From positions 1-60,885 of the forward strand of contig DASWCZ010000048.1 in NCBI GenBank assembly GCA_036395755.1: DNA of 60,885 bases, given 5' to 3'. A model generated the notes under the pieces. It was not told the origin of the DNA and made no database searches. It saw only the letters and a program-made list of their open reading frames with translations. Each line of letters starts with the position of its first letter. The first letter of the stretch is position 1. This DNA is from Gp7-AA6 sp036395755 (GTDB lineage: Bacteria; Acidobacteriota; Thermoanaerobaculia; UBA5066; Gp7-AA6). Position numbers and translations under genes: made by a program. Below are positions 1 through 8,315 of the stretch, one piece after another.

Positions 1-645
1 CTCTGGATTCATGCCATCGGAGATCGGGGCAACCGGGTTGCGCTCGATGCCCTGCACAAGGCGGCGGCGATCCCTGCCTCCGCTTCCGATCAGGGGGCGG
101 ACCGGCCGCGCATCGAACACGCCCAGGTCGTTGCGCCCGAGGACATCCCTCGTTTTGGGCGTGAGGGTGTGATCGCCTCGGTCCAGCCGACGCATGCCAC
201 GTCGGACATGCAGTGGGCGGAGGCGCGCGTCGGACCGGACAGGATCCGCGGCGCCTACGCATGGCGCAGCCTGAAAAACGGAGGCGCGCATCTGGCCGGG
301 GGAAGCGACTTTCCCGTCGAGTCGGAGAACCCGCTTTACGGGTTCTACGCCGCGATCACGCGGCAAGATCTTGCTGGCCGGCCGGCGGGCGGTTGGCGCC
401 CGGCGGAGCGGCTGGCGCGCCGCGAAGCCCTCGCCCTGTTCACCTCCGACGCGGCATATGCCGCGTTCGAGGAACAAACGCGCGGCCGCATCGCTCCCGG
501 GTTCGCCGCCGATCTGACCGTCTTCGGCGCCGATCCGATGACCGCGCCGGAGAAGGAGATTCCCCGCATCGCGACCGTTGCGACCGTTGTGAACGGCCGA
601 ATCGTCGGCGGGTCGGCGGCGCGCCGTCCGGAGCCGGCTCCGTGA
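1..645 (+). CDS. Amidohydrolase family protein (YtcJ-like), C-terminal part
   Basis: The reading frame is open from the first base of the window, so the N-terminus is missing. The visible 214 residues carry the C-terminal signatures of the amidohydrolase-3 (YtcJ) group: HAIGDRGN, RIEHAQ, a SVQPTHATSDM stretch and GSDFPVE, which supply metal ligands and the catalytic aspartate of the TIM barrel. The end (GFAADLTVFGADP) is the small composite beta-sandwich typical of these hydrolases. Members hydrolyse amide or imide bonds of small molecules; the substrate cannot be told. The stop codon overlaps the GTG start of the following gene (GTGA). Because the start lies outside the window, a signal peptide can be neither confirmed nor excluded. 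Confidence 0.85.
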   Translation, partial: LWIHAIGDRGNRVALDALHKAAAIPASASDQGADRPRIEHAQVVAPEDIPRFGREGVIASVQPTHATSDMQWAEARVGPDRIRGAYAWRSLKNGGAHLAGGSDFPVESENPLYGFYAAITRQDLAGRPAGGWRPAERLARREALALFTSDAAYAAFEEQTRGRIAPGFAADLTVFGADPMTAPEKEIPRIATVATVVNGRIVGGSAARRPEPAP

Positions 646-1397
646 GACGTGGGGCCGCGACGCTTCTCCTCGTCTCCGCCGTCGGCGTCGGCGCCTGCGA
701 CGGCCCTCCCGCGAACGCGCGTAAAGTGACGGCGGTGCCTTCCGACGGGGACGCAGAGCGGCGCGTCCGTATGGTGGACACGCAGATCGTCGCGCGCGGA
801 GTTCGCGACCCCCGCGTTCTCGCCGCGATGCGCAAGGTCCCTCGGCACCTCTTCGTCGATCCGTCGCAGCGCGCCCAGGCCTACGAGGACCACCCGCTTC
901 CGATACCCGGAAACCAGACCATCTCTCAGCCATACATCGTCGCGCTCATGACCGAGCTCCTGCAGTTGAAGCCGGGCGCGCGCGTTCTGGAGATCGGCAC
1001 GGGATCGGGATACCAGAGCGCCGTGTTGGCGGAGGTCGCCGGCGAGGTCTACACGATCGAGATCGTTCCGGAGCTCGCGCGCCTGGCGGCGACGCGGCTG
1101 AAGGAACTCCATTACGACAACGTCATCGTGAGGGAAGGGGACGGCTATCGCGGCTGGCCCGAGCATGCCCCCTTCGATGCCATCATCGTCACCGCGGCGC
1201 CCGAGAGGATCCCGGAGCCGCTCGTCGACCAGCTCGCCCCGAATGGCGTGATGGTCATTCCCGTGGGAGGTTTCTTCCAGGAGCTGAAGGTCTTCCACAA
1301 ATCGGCGGACGGAAAAGTGACCGAGAAAGACATCCTGCCGGTTCGGTTCGTGCCAATGACCGGCGAAGTCGAAAAGACGCCGACCCCTTCGGAGTAA
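642..1397 (+). CDS. pcm: Protein-L-isoaspartate O-methyltransferase with lipoprotein signal
   Basis: Repairs isoaspartyl residues in damaged proteins using S-adenosylmethionine. Of 251 residues, about 45-235 match the Pcm family: VDTQIVARGVRDPRVL, the QTISQPYIVA substrate loop (about 92-101) and the SAM motif VLEIGTGSGY (115-124). I chose GTG 642 because it overlaps the upstream stop and gives a basic start, a hydrophobic stretch and a lipobox VGAC with Cys19, so the enzyme is predicted to be exported and lipidated. Later starts would give a cytoplasmic form. The family assignment is firm; the export is inferred from the signal sequence only. Confidence 0.9.
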   Translation: MRRGAATLLLVSAVGVGACDGPPANARKVTAVPSDGDAERRVRMVDTQIVARGVRDPRVLAAMRKVPRHLFVDPSQRAQAYEDHPLPIPGNQTISQPYIVALMTELLQLKPGARVLEIGTGSGYQSAVLAEVAGEVYTIEIVPELARLAATRLKELHYDNVIVREGDGYRGWPEHAPFDAIIVTAAPERIPEPLVDQLAPNGVMVIPVGGFFQELKVFHKSADGKVTEKDILPVRFVPMTGEVEKTPTPSE

Positions 1398-1429
1398 CCC
1401 CGCCGCTCCGGGCGCGTCTCACTTCCGGA

Positions 1430-2452
1430 ATGGTCCTCGAGCTCCTCCTCTCGGCCGCCCTGCTGCGGGCTCCGGTCGCGGCCGCTCCTCCCGCGCTCTC
1501 GGTGCGGGTCGTGACCGACGAGGCGGACGCCGTCCTCGTGATCCTGGCAAAGCGCGACGCGAAGGCTTCAATCGCGGATTCCGACTGGCAGCGCCTCTTT
1601 TCGACCGACGGCTACCGGCGCCTGGAGAAGCGCGAGAAGGGGTTGGGACGCCCGTTCGAAGAGGAAGACTTCCGCCGCTTCGTTCTCTCCGGGACGCTGC
1701 TGCCGCGCCGCGCCGCCCTTTCCGAGGCGCTCCACCGCTGGGAAACTGCCGACGCCACCGCCGCGGCCGCGCGGGCCCTCGCGTACCTGCCGGCCGGCGC
1801 CGCGATCCACGCGACGATCTACCTCGTCATCAAGCCGAAGGAGAATAGCTTCGTTGCGGATCTCGAAACGGATCCAGCGATCTTTCTCTCGCTCGATCCC
1901 GCCATTCCCCGCGAGAAATTCGAGAGCACGCTGGCGCACGAGCTCCATCACGCGGGTTACTCGCAGAGTTGCGGCGACGGGAAGGGAAGAGGCGCCCAAC
2001 GCAGGGAAGCCAGCCAGTCGGCGCGGAACTGGCTCTCCGCTTTCGGCGAGGGCCTCGCCATGCTCGCTGCGGCCGGCGGGCCGGACGTCCACCCCCACGC
2101 CGCCAGCCTTCACGAGGAGCGCGAGCGCTGGGACCGGGACGTCCTCCGCGTGAACGAGGACTTCGCGGAGCTCGAGTCGTTTTTCGACGACATCGTCGAA
2201 GGACGGCTGACCGAGGTGCAGGCGAACGAAAAGGGGATGTCTTTCTTCGGCGTTCAAGGTCCCTGGTACACCGTCGGTTACACGATGGCGGTCACGGTCG
2301 AACGAGTACTGGGGCGAAAAGCGCTGATCGGCAGCATCTGCGATCCCGTCGCGTTCCTGACGACGTACAACCGCGCGGCCGCGCGGAGCAACCGACGGCG
2401 GGGAACGGACCTTCCGCTCTGGCCGGAGACGGTTCTGCGGGAAATCCGCTGA
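1430..2452 (+). CDS. Exported putative Zn-dependent protease (DUF5700-like)
   Basis: A 340-residue protein with a short N-terminal signal peptide (hydrophobic about 2-20, ending in AAAPPA). The central HELHHAG motif (about residue 170) is an HExxH-type zinc-protease signature, and the surrounding arrangement (FLSLDP upstream, ESTLAHELHH, then FGEGLA and a late WYTVGYTMA helix) resembles the DUF5700/DUF2268 putative metallopeptidases. The downstream glutamate in FGEGLA could be the third zinc ligand. It would act outside the cytoplasm. No clear Shine-Dalgarno precedes the ATG. The substrate is unknown, and peptidase activity is inferred from the motif only. Confidence 0.6.
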   Translation: MVLELLLSAALLRAPVAAAPPALSVRVVTDEADAVLVILAKRDAKASIADSDWQRLFSTDGYRRLEKREKGLGRPFEEEDFRRFVLSGTLLPRRAALSEALHRWETADATAAAARALAYLPAGAAIHATIYLVIKPKENSFVADLETDPAIFLSLDPAIPREKFESTLAHELHHAGYSQSCGDGKGRGAQRREASQSARNWLSAFGEGLAMLAAAGGPDVHPHAASLHEERERWDRDVLRVNEDFAELESFFDDIVEGRLTEVQANEKGMSFFGVQGPWYTVGYTMAVTVERVLGRKALIGSICDPVAFLTTYNRAAARSNRRRGTDLPLWPETVLREIR

Positions 2453-2470
2453 ACTGCGGACCGCGAGAAG

Positions 2471-2887
2471 CTACGTCCGCGTCGTCGGCCGCGCTGCCCG
2501 AACGTCTCTTCCGTCCGGGCTCGGATTGCCGCAGAACCGGCGAACGCACTCGAGAAGACGCGGCGGATGAATCGGCTTCGAAAGGAAATCCGCGACGCCC
2601 GGCGCGTCCGGAATGAAGGAAAGGCCCGAAAGCAGGACGATCGGCACGTGGCGGGAGGCGCGATCGCGAGAGCGTTCGGAGAGGAACTCCCAGCCGTCCA
2701 TCACCGGCATCTTCAGGTCGAGGAGAATGAGCGCCGGCGGGTCGATCCGCTTGAGCTTCTCGAGCGCCTCCCGGCCGTTCACGGCTGTCTCGACGCCGTA
2801 GCCCTCGAGCTCGAGGAACCCGCCGAGCGACGTCAGCGTCGCCTCATCGTCATCGACGATCAGGATGGTCGCGGGTTTCGACGTCAT
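2471..2887 (-). CDS. Single-domain response regulator
   Basis: A 138-residue stand-alone receiver domain. The acidic pocket is DDD near residue 12, the phosphorylatable aspartate lies in LLDLKMPVMDG, the switch serine in VLLSG and the conserved lysine in FLSKPI. No output domain follows. Its start overlaps the stop of the upstream kinase-GAF gene (ATGA), so the two are translationally coupled and probably work together, although the kinase is of the Ser/Thr type and no histidine kinase is nearby. The C-terminal tail after about residue 120 is Arg-rich and unlike the domain. Confidence 0.88.
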   Translation of the reverse strand: MTSKPATILIVDDDEATLTSLGGFLELEGYGVETAVNGREALEKLKRIDPPALILLDLKMPVMDGWEFLSERSRDRASRHVPIVLLSGLSFIPDAPGVADFLSKPIHPPRLLECVRRFCGNPSPDGRDVRAARPTTRT

Positions 2888-4398
2888 TGGAGCTTCTCGA
2901 GCCGCGGGCCGGTCGGCTCCCGGTCCGAGAGCCCCGCGGCTTCCAGCATGAGCTTCTCACTGGATTGCTCCCGTTCGGAACGCCGAAGGCGTCGCAGCTC
3001 GAGCAGCGCCGTGACCTGGCGGGACAGGGCGCGGAGGCCTTCGAGCTGCCCGGCCGAGAGCTCCCGGGGCTCGCGATCGAGGACACAGAGGGCTCCGACG
3101 GCGAAGCCGTCCGACGTCACGAGCGGGGCGCCGGCGTAGAAGCGCAGCCGGGGATCGCCGGTCACGAGAGGGTTCTGCGAGAACCGCTCGTCGGCGGCGG
3201 CGTCGGAAACGATCACGAGGTCGCCCTCCGCGATCGTTTGACCGCAGAGCGCGAGGACCCGGGGCACCTCGCTCGCCGAGAGGCCGACTCTCGATTTGAA
3301 CCACTCCCGATCCCGGTCCACGAACGAGATCAGCGCGAAAGGAGTGGCGCACAACTGCGAGGCGAGAAGCGCCAGGTCGTCGAAGTCCCGCTCCGGGGCC
3401 GTATCGAGGATTTCGAGGCGTTCGAGAGCCTGGAGCCGTCCTGACTCGGTCGAGGCGACCGACGTGCCGGGGGCGCCGGAAATCACGGCTTCGGTCGGAG
3501 CCGCCCTCTGCTGGACGGCGACGAGCGCATTTCGGAGGTCTCGCGCCGACGCGAATCTCTCGTCCGGGTCCTTTCGCATCGCGCGCTCGACGAGCGCGAC
3601 GAGTGAGGGCGAAAGGTCCGGAGCCAGCTCGACGAGCGGCGTCGGCTCATCCTTGACGATCTGCTCGAGCAGGAGAAAGAGGTTGTCGTTCCGGAAGGGC
3701 TTGCGGGACGAAAGAAGTTCGTAGGCCAGGATGCCGAAAGAGAAGAGGTCCGTCCGGAAGTCGACGGAGTCCCCGCCGATCTGCTCCGGCGACATGTAGG
3801 ACGAAGATCCCACCGTAACCCCCGTCAGCGTGATGTCGCTCCCCCGGTCGAGCGACTTCGCGATCCCGAAATCCATGATCTTGACCGACTGGGTGTCGAG
3901 AACGCGCACGTTGGCCGGTTTGATGTCGCGATGCATCACCCCCGCTTTGTGCGCGTATTCCAGCCCGGACGCGATTTCGATCAGGATCTTCAACTTGTCC
4001 TGGAGAGGCAGCGGCGCGCCCCGCCGGATCATCTGGTCCAGGTCTTCTCCGGAGAGGAACTCCTGCACCATGTACGGCACGTCCCCCTCGAATCCGAACT
4101 CGTACACCAGGGTGATGTTGGGGTGTTGCAGGCCGCCGGCAATCTGCGCTTCGCGGAAGAACCGGTTGCGGACGTCCTTGCTTCCGACCTCGCACGTCTT
4201 GATGGCGACGTGGCGACGAATGAGGTTGTCCCAGGCCTTGTAGACCGTGCCGAACCCTCCCGAGCCGATCTTCTCGACGATCTCGAATTTCCCGATCGTT
4301 CCGGTCGACCGATCGGAGGGCGGCGCCGCCTCCACCGGAGGGAGTCCGGGACTCTCCTCTTTCTTCTTCCGTCCGAAGAGCATGTCTCGGAAAGTCAT
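2884..4398 (-). CDS. Ser/Thr protein kinase with C-terminal GAF domain
   Basis: A 504-residue cytoplasmic Hanks-type kinase. The P-loop is IGSGGFGTVY (44-53), the ATP lysine K67 (HVAIK), the catalytic loop HRDIKPAN (D158) and the metal-binding DFG 176-178, all intact. After a linker at about 300-325 comes a GAF domain (about 328-475, beginning LEILDTAPERDFDDL) of the type that senses small molecules or redox state, then a short coiled tail. There is no membrane segment. It is cotranscribed with the receiver gene that overlaps its 3' end and is divergent from sthA. The ligand and the protein substrate are unknown. Confidence 0.9.
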   Translation of the reverse strand: MTFRDMLFGRKKKEESPGLPPVEAAPPSDRSTGTIGKFEIVEKIGSGGFGTVYKAWDNLIRRHVAIKTCEVGSKDVRNRFFREAQIAGGLQHPNITLVYEFGFEGDVPYMVQEFLSGEDLDQMIRRGAPLPLQDKLKILIEIASGLEYAHKAGVMHRDIKPANVRVLDTQSVKIMDFGIAKSLDRGSDITLTGVTVGSSSYMSPEQIGGDSVDFRTDLFSFGILAYELLSSRKPFRNDNLFLLLEQIVKDEPTPLVELAPDLSPSLVALVERAMRKDPDERFASARDLRNALVAVQQRAAPTEAVISGAPGTSVASTESGRLQALERLEILDTAPERDFDDLALLASQLCATPFALISFVDRDREWFKSRVGLSASEVPRVLALCGQTIAEGDLVIVSDAAADERFSQNPLVTGDPRLRFYAGAPLVTSDGFAVGALCVLDREPRELSAGQLEGLRALSRQVTALLELRRLRRSEREQSSEKLMLEAAGLSDREPTGPRLEKLQ

Positions 4399-4487
4399 CG
4401 CAATCGGAGGACGCTCGAAACAAGATTCGTGCCCGGTCGGACGAGCGGCCGGGTCCCGGCCTTCTCGAGCGCTCGGTGCGTCGGCGC

Positions 4488-4493
4488 TAAGCT
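4488..4493 (+). promoter_or_regulatory. -10-like hexamer TAAGCT just before sthA start
   Basis: TAAGCT ends 6 nt before the sthA ATG and there is no Shine-Dalgarno in between, so transcription would begin at or next to the start codon. No convincing -35 is visible. This is one of several such sites in the window. Confidence 0.35.
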
Positions 4494-4499
4494 CCCGAC

Positions 4500-5894
4500 A
4501 TGGAAGCTCCGGAGACGCACTCGTACGACCTCGTGGTGATCGGGTCCGGCCCGGCCGGGCAGAAGGGCGCGATCGCCGCGGCCAAGTTGGGAAAGCGCGT
4601 GGCGATCGTCGACCGGAAAGAGATGGTCGGCGGGGTCTGCATCCACACGGGCACCATTCCGTCGAAGACTCTGCGTGAAGGCATTCTCTACCTCTCGGGC
4701 TTTCGCGAGCGGTCCTTTTACGGCCGCGACTATGCGGTCAAGGACGAGATCTCGGTCTCCGACCTGAGCTTCCGCGTCCAGGCCGTCGTCGCCCGGGAGG
4801 TCGAGATAATCCGGGCGCAGCTGAAGCGCAACCACGTCGAGCTAGTCCCCGGGACTGCCCGGTTTCTCGACCCGCACACTCTCGAAGTCCAGGGAGTCGC
4901 GGGCACGGCGCGCCTGATCGCCGATCACGTTCTGATCGCCTGCGGCACGCGACCCGCACACAGCGCGACGGTACCACTCGACGGCCGGAGGGTGATCGAC
5001 TCCGACCAGCTGATGAACGTCGAGCGGTTTCCACGAGAGTTGATCGTCGTGGGCGCCGGCGTCATTGGCCTCGAGTACGCCTCGATGATCACGGCCGTGA
5101 ACGTCAAGGTCACGATCATCGAGCAGCGCCCGACGATTCTCGACTTCGTCGACCGGGAGATCATCGAGGACCTCGACTACTTCATGCGCCAGCGAGGCGC
5201 GACCTTCCGGCTCGGCGAGAAGCTGCTCTCCGTCGAAATCGACGAGAAGGACCGCGTCGTGGCGAACCTCGACAGCGGCAAGCGCGTGCACGGAGACGCA
5301 CTCCTCTACACGGTGGGGCGGCGGACGAACACCGACCTCCTGAACATCGGAGCGGCCGGGCTCACCGCCGACGACCGTGGACGGATCTCGGTCAACGATT
5401 TTTTCCAGACTTCGGTTCCCCACATCTACGCGGCCGGCGACGTCATCGGGTTTCCCGCCCTCGCGTCGACCTCGATGGAGCAGGGCCGCCTCGCCTCGTG
5501 CCACATGTTCGGCGCGTACTGCCACAGCCGGCGGGAGGCGATCCCCTACGGGATCTACACGATTCCAGAAATCTCGATGGTCGGCAAGACCGAGGAGGAA
5601 CTGACCGCGGCGAAGATCCCCTACGAAGTCGGAAGGTCAAAGTTCGAGGAGCTCGCGAAAGGTCAGATGCTGGGGACCGAGGTCGGGATGCTGAAGATCC
5701 TGTTCGATCCCGCGACTCTGAAGCTCCTGGGCGTGCATGCGATCGGCGAGAACGCAGCCGAGATCATCCACATCGGACAGGCCGTCCTCGCGCTCGGCGG
5801 CACGATCGAGTACTTCCGCGACACGGTGTTCAACTATCCGACTTTCGCCGAGGCGTACAAGGTCGCGGGCTTGGACGGTCTGAACCGGCTCTGA
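4500..5894 (+). CDS. sthA: Soluble pyridine nucleotide transhydrogenase (Si-specific)
   Basis: Transfers hydride between NADPH and NAD+ in the cytosol through FAD. The 464 residues show the FAD-binding VIGSGPAGQ (13-21), the second dinucleotide fold VVGAGVIGLEYASM and the C-terminal dimerisation domain. The active-site segment is GGVCIHTGTIPSKT: the second cysteine of disulfide reductases is replaced by threonine, which is the hallmark of SthA as against lipoamide dehydrogenase. The gene stands upstream of xfp and ackA, so it may balance NADPH and NADH for that carbon branch. Length is normal for the family. Confidence 0.93.
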   Translation: MEAPETHSYDLVVIGSGPAGQKGAIAAAKLGKRVAIVDRKEMVGGVCIHTGTIPSKTLREGILYLSGFRERSFYGRDYAVKDEISVSDLSFRVQAVVAREVEIIRAQLKRNHVELVPGTARFLDPHTLEVQGVAGTARLIADHVLIACGTRPAHSATVPLDGRRVIDSDQLMNVERFPRELIVVGAGVIGLEYASMITAVNVKVTIIEQRPTILDFVDREIIEDLDYFMRQRGATFRLGEKLLSVEIDEKDRVVANLDSGKRVHGDALLYTVGRRTNTDLLNIGAAGLTADDRGRISVNDFFQTSVPHIYAAGDVIGFPALASTSMEQGRLASCHMFGAYCHSRREAIPYGIYTIPEISMVGKTEEELTAAKIPYEVGRSKFEELAKGQMLGTEVGMLKILFDPATLKLLGVHAIGENAAEIIHIGQAVLALGGTIEYFRDTVFNYPTFAEAYKVAGLDGLNRL

Positions 5895-5960
5895 GGTCTC
5901 GGCTCGAGAAGTCGCGGCTCGACCCGCCGATATATTGGTCGGGTTTTCGGCGGAGGTGGC

Positions 5961-8315
5961 ATGGCGGAATCACTGACTTCCGATGAGCTCTCGAAAATCG
6001 ACCGTTATTGGAGAGCGGCGAACTATCTCTCCGTCGGTCAGATCTACCTCCGCGGCAATGCCCTTCTCCGCGAGCCGCTCCGACCGGAGCACATCAAGCC
6101 GCGCCTCCTGGGTCACTGGGGAACCACCCCGGGCTTGAACTTCATCTACGTCCACCTGAATCGGCTGATCAAGAAGCGCGGGCTGAACGTACTCTATGTC
6201 GCCGGTCCCGGACACGGGGGTCCCGGCCTCGTCGCCAACACGTATCTCGAAGGTTCGTACTCCGAGCTGTATCCGCAGGTCGGGCCGGGCGAAGAAGGGA
6301 TCCGGAAGCTCTTCAACCAGTTCTCCTGGCCCGGCGGGATTCCCAGCCACGCGGCTCCCGAGACGCCCGGGTCGATTCACGAAGGCGGAGAGCTCGGATA
6401 CTCGCTTCTGCACGGGTATGGCGCCGTCTTCGACAACCCGGAGCTGATCGCCTGCTGCGTCGTCGGGGACGGCGAGGCCGAGACCGGGCCCTGTGCGACC
6501 AGCTGGCACTCGAACAAGTTCCTGAATCCGGCGCGCGATGGAGCGGTCCTCCCGATCCTCCACTTGAACGGCTACAAGATCGCGGGTCCGACCGTGCTGG
6601 CGCGTCTTCCCGAAGAAGAGCTCCGGTCCCTCTTCGTCGGCTATGGCCACGAGCCCTTCTTCGTCGAAGGACACGAACCGGAGGCGATGCACCGACGGAT
6701 GGCGGAGACCCTCGATCGCGCGGTCGACCGGATCGCTTCGTTTCAGGCGATCGCGCGAACGAGCGGTTACAAGGAGCGCCCGCGCTGGCCGGTGATCATT
6801 CTTCAAACACCGAAGGGTTGGACCGGGCCGAAGGTCGTCGACGGGAAGCAGGTCGAGGGGACGTTCCGGGCGCACCAGGTGCCGGTCGCGAACCCGCGCC
6901 GGAATCCGGAGCACCTCCGCATCCTGGAGGAGTGGATGAGGAGCTACCGCCCGGAAGAGCTCTTCGACGAGTCCGGCAGGTTCCTTTCGGAGCTCGCTGC
7001 GCTCGCTCCCGAAGGCGATCTCCGGATGGGGATGAACCCCCACGCGAATGGCGGGCGGCTGCTCCGGAGTCTCGATCTCCCGGACTTCCGGGACTACGCC
7101 GTGGCCGTCGAGCGGCCCGGCGTCGTCGAGGCCGAATCCACGCGCGTCCTGGGACGGTTTCTGCGTGACGTCATGAGCCGGAATGCGTCGAACTTCCGGC
7201 TGATGGGACCGGACGAGACGAGCTCGAATCGCTTGGACGCGGTCTTCGAGGTCACCGATCGCACCTCGACCGCCCGGATTCTCGAAAGCGACGAGCACGT
7301 CGCGCCGGACGGGCGGGTCATGGAGATCCTGAGCGAGCACATGTGCGAGGGCTGGCTGGAGGGCTACCTCCTGACCGGCCGCCACGGACTCTTCTCCTGC
7401 TACGAAGCCTTCATCCACATCATCGACTCCATGTTCAACCAGCACGCGAAATGGCTGAAGGTCACGCGCGGGATCCCGTGGCGGAAGCCGATCGCTTCAC
7501 TGAACTACCTCTTGAGCTCTCACGTCTGGCGTCAGGACCACAACGGCTTCAGCCATCAGGACCCCGGTTTCATCGATCACGTCGCGAACAAGAAGGCGGA
7601 AGTAGTGCGCGTCTACCTCCCTCCCGATGCGAACACGCTCCTGTCCGTCGCGGACCACTGCCTTCGCAGCCGCGACTACGTGAACGTCATCGTGGCCGGG
7701 AAGCAGCCGGAGCTGCAGTGGCTCGACATGGAATCGGCCGTGCGCCACTCTGAGGCCGGTATCGGCATCTGGGAGTGGGCCAGCAGCGACGGTGGAAGGG
7801 ATCCGGACCTCGTCCTCGCCTGCGCCGGCGACGTTCCGACTCTCGAGGTGCTCGCCGCGCGGACGCTCCTCTCCGAGGAGCTGCCCGATCTCCGCGTGCG
7901 GGTCGTCAACGTCGTCGACCTGATGCGGCTGCAGCCCGAAAGCGAGCACCCGCATGGCCTCTCCGATGACGATTTCGACCGCCTCTTCACGAAGGACCGG
8001 CCGGTCGTATTCGCGTATCACGGGTATCCCTGGCTCATCCACCGGCTGACCTACCGCCGCCGGAATCACCCGAACATCCACGTCCGGGGCTACAAGGAGG
8101 AGGGAACGACGACCACTCCGTTCGACATGGTCGTCCGGAACAACATGGACCGCTTTCAGCTCTCGATCGACTCTCTGGCGCGTCTCCCGAAATGGGCGAC
8201 GCGGTCCGCCGCCGCGGTCGAGGCGTTCCGGGCGATGCTGGCGTCGCACGCGGCGTACGTCGTCGAACACGGAGAAGATCTGCCGGAGATTCAGAGCTGG
8301 CGCTGGACGGGATGA
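5961..8315 (+). CDS. xfp: Phosphoketolase (xylulose-5-P/fructose-6-P)
   Basis: Thiamine-diphosphate enzyme that splits xylulose-5-phosphate or fructose-6-phosphate with phosphate to give acetyl phosphate and a sugar phosphate. At 784 residues it has full family length. Signatures include GPGHGGPG, the ThDP motif GDGEAETGP with the following asparagines, SSHVWRQDHNGFSHQDPGF and KQPELQWLDM. The ATG is preceded by the Shine-Dalgarno CGGAGGTGG. A TATATT hexamer (5931-5936) may be its -10. The stop overlaps the ackA start (ATGA), so acetyl phosphate is passed to a coupled acetate kinase. Confidence 0.95.
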   Translation: MAESLTSDELSKIDRYWRAANYLSVGQIYLRGNALLREPLRPEHIKPRLLGHWGTTPGLNFIYVHLNRLIKKRGLNVLYVAGPGHGGPGLVANTYLEGSYSELYPQVGPGEEGIRKLFNQFSWPGGIPSHAAPETPGSIHEGGELGYSLLHGYGAVFDNPELIACCVVGDGEAETGPCATSWHSNKFLNPARDGAVLPILHLNGYKIAGPTVLARLPEEELRSLFVGYGHEPFFVEGHEPEAMHRRMAETLDRAVDRIASFQAIARTSGYKERPRWPVIILQTPKGWTGPKVVDGKQVEGTFRAHQVPVANPRRNPEHLRILEEWMRSYRPEELFDESGRFLSELAALAPEGDLRMGMNPHANGGRLLRSLDLPDFRDYAVAVERPGVVEAESTRVLGRFLRDVMSRNASNFRLMGPDETSSNRLDAVFEVTDRTSTARILESDEHVAPDGRVMEILSEHMCEGWLEGYLLTGRHGLFSCYEAFIHIIDSMFNQHAKWLKVTRGIPWRKPIASLNYLLSSHVWRQDHNGFSHQDPGFIDHVANKKAEVVRVYLPPDANTLLSVADHCLRSRDYVNVIVAGKQPELQWLDMESAVRHSEAGIGIWEWASSDGGRDPDLVLACAGDVPTLEVLAARTLLSEELPDLRVRVVNVVDLMRLQPESEHPHGLSDDDFDRLFTKDRPVVFAYHGYPWLIHRLTYRRRNHPNIHVRGYKEEGTTTTPFDMVVRNNMDRFQLSIDSLARLPKWATRSAAAVEAFRAMLASHAAYVVEHGEDLPEIQSWRWTG

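Noticed and set aside
4500..5894. Lipoamide dehydrogenase (L-protein) for the glycine cleavage operon
   Set aside because: The active-site motif is GVCIHTGTIPSKT, with only one of the two redox cysteines, which is diagnostic for SthA.
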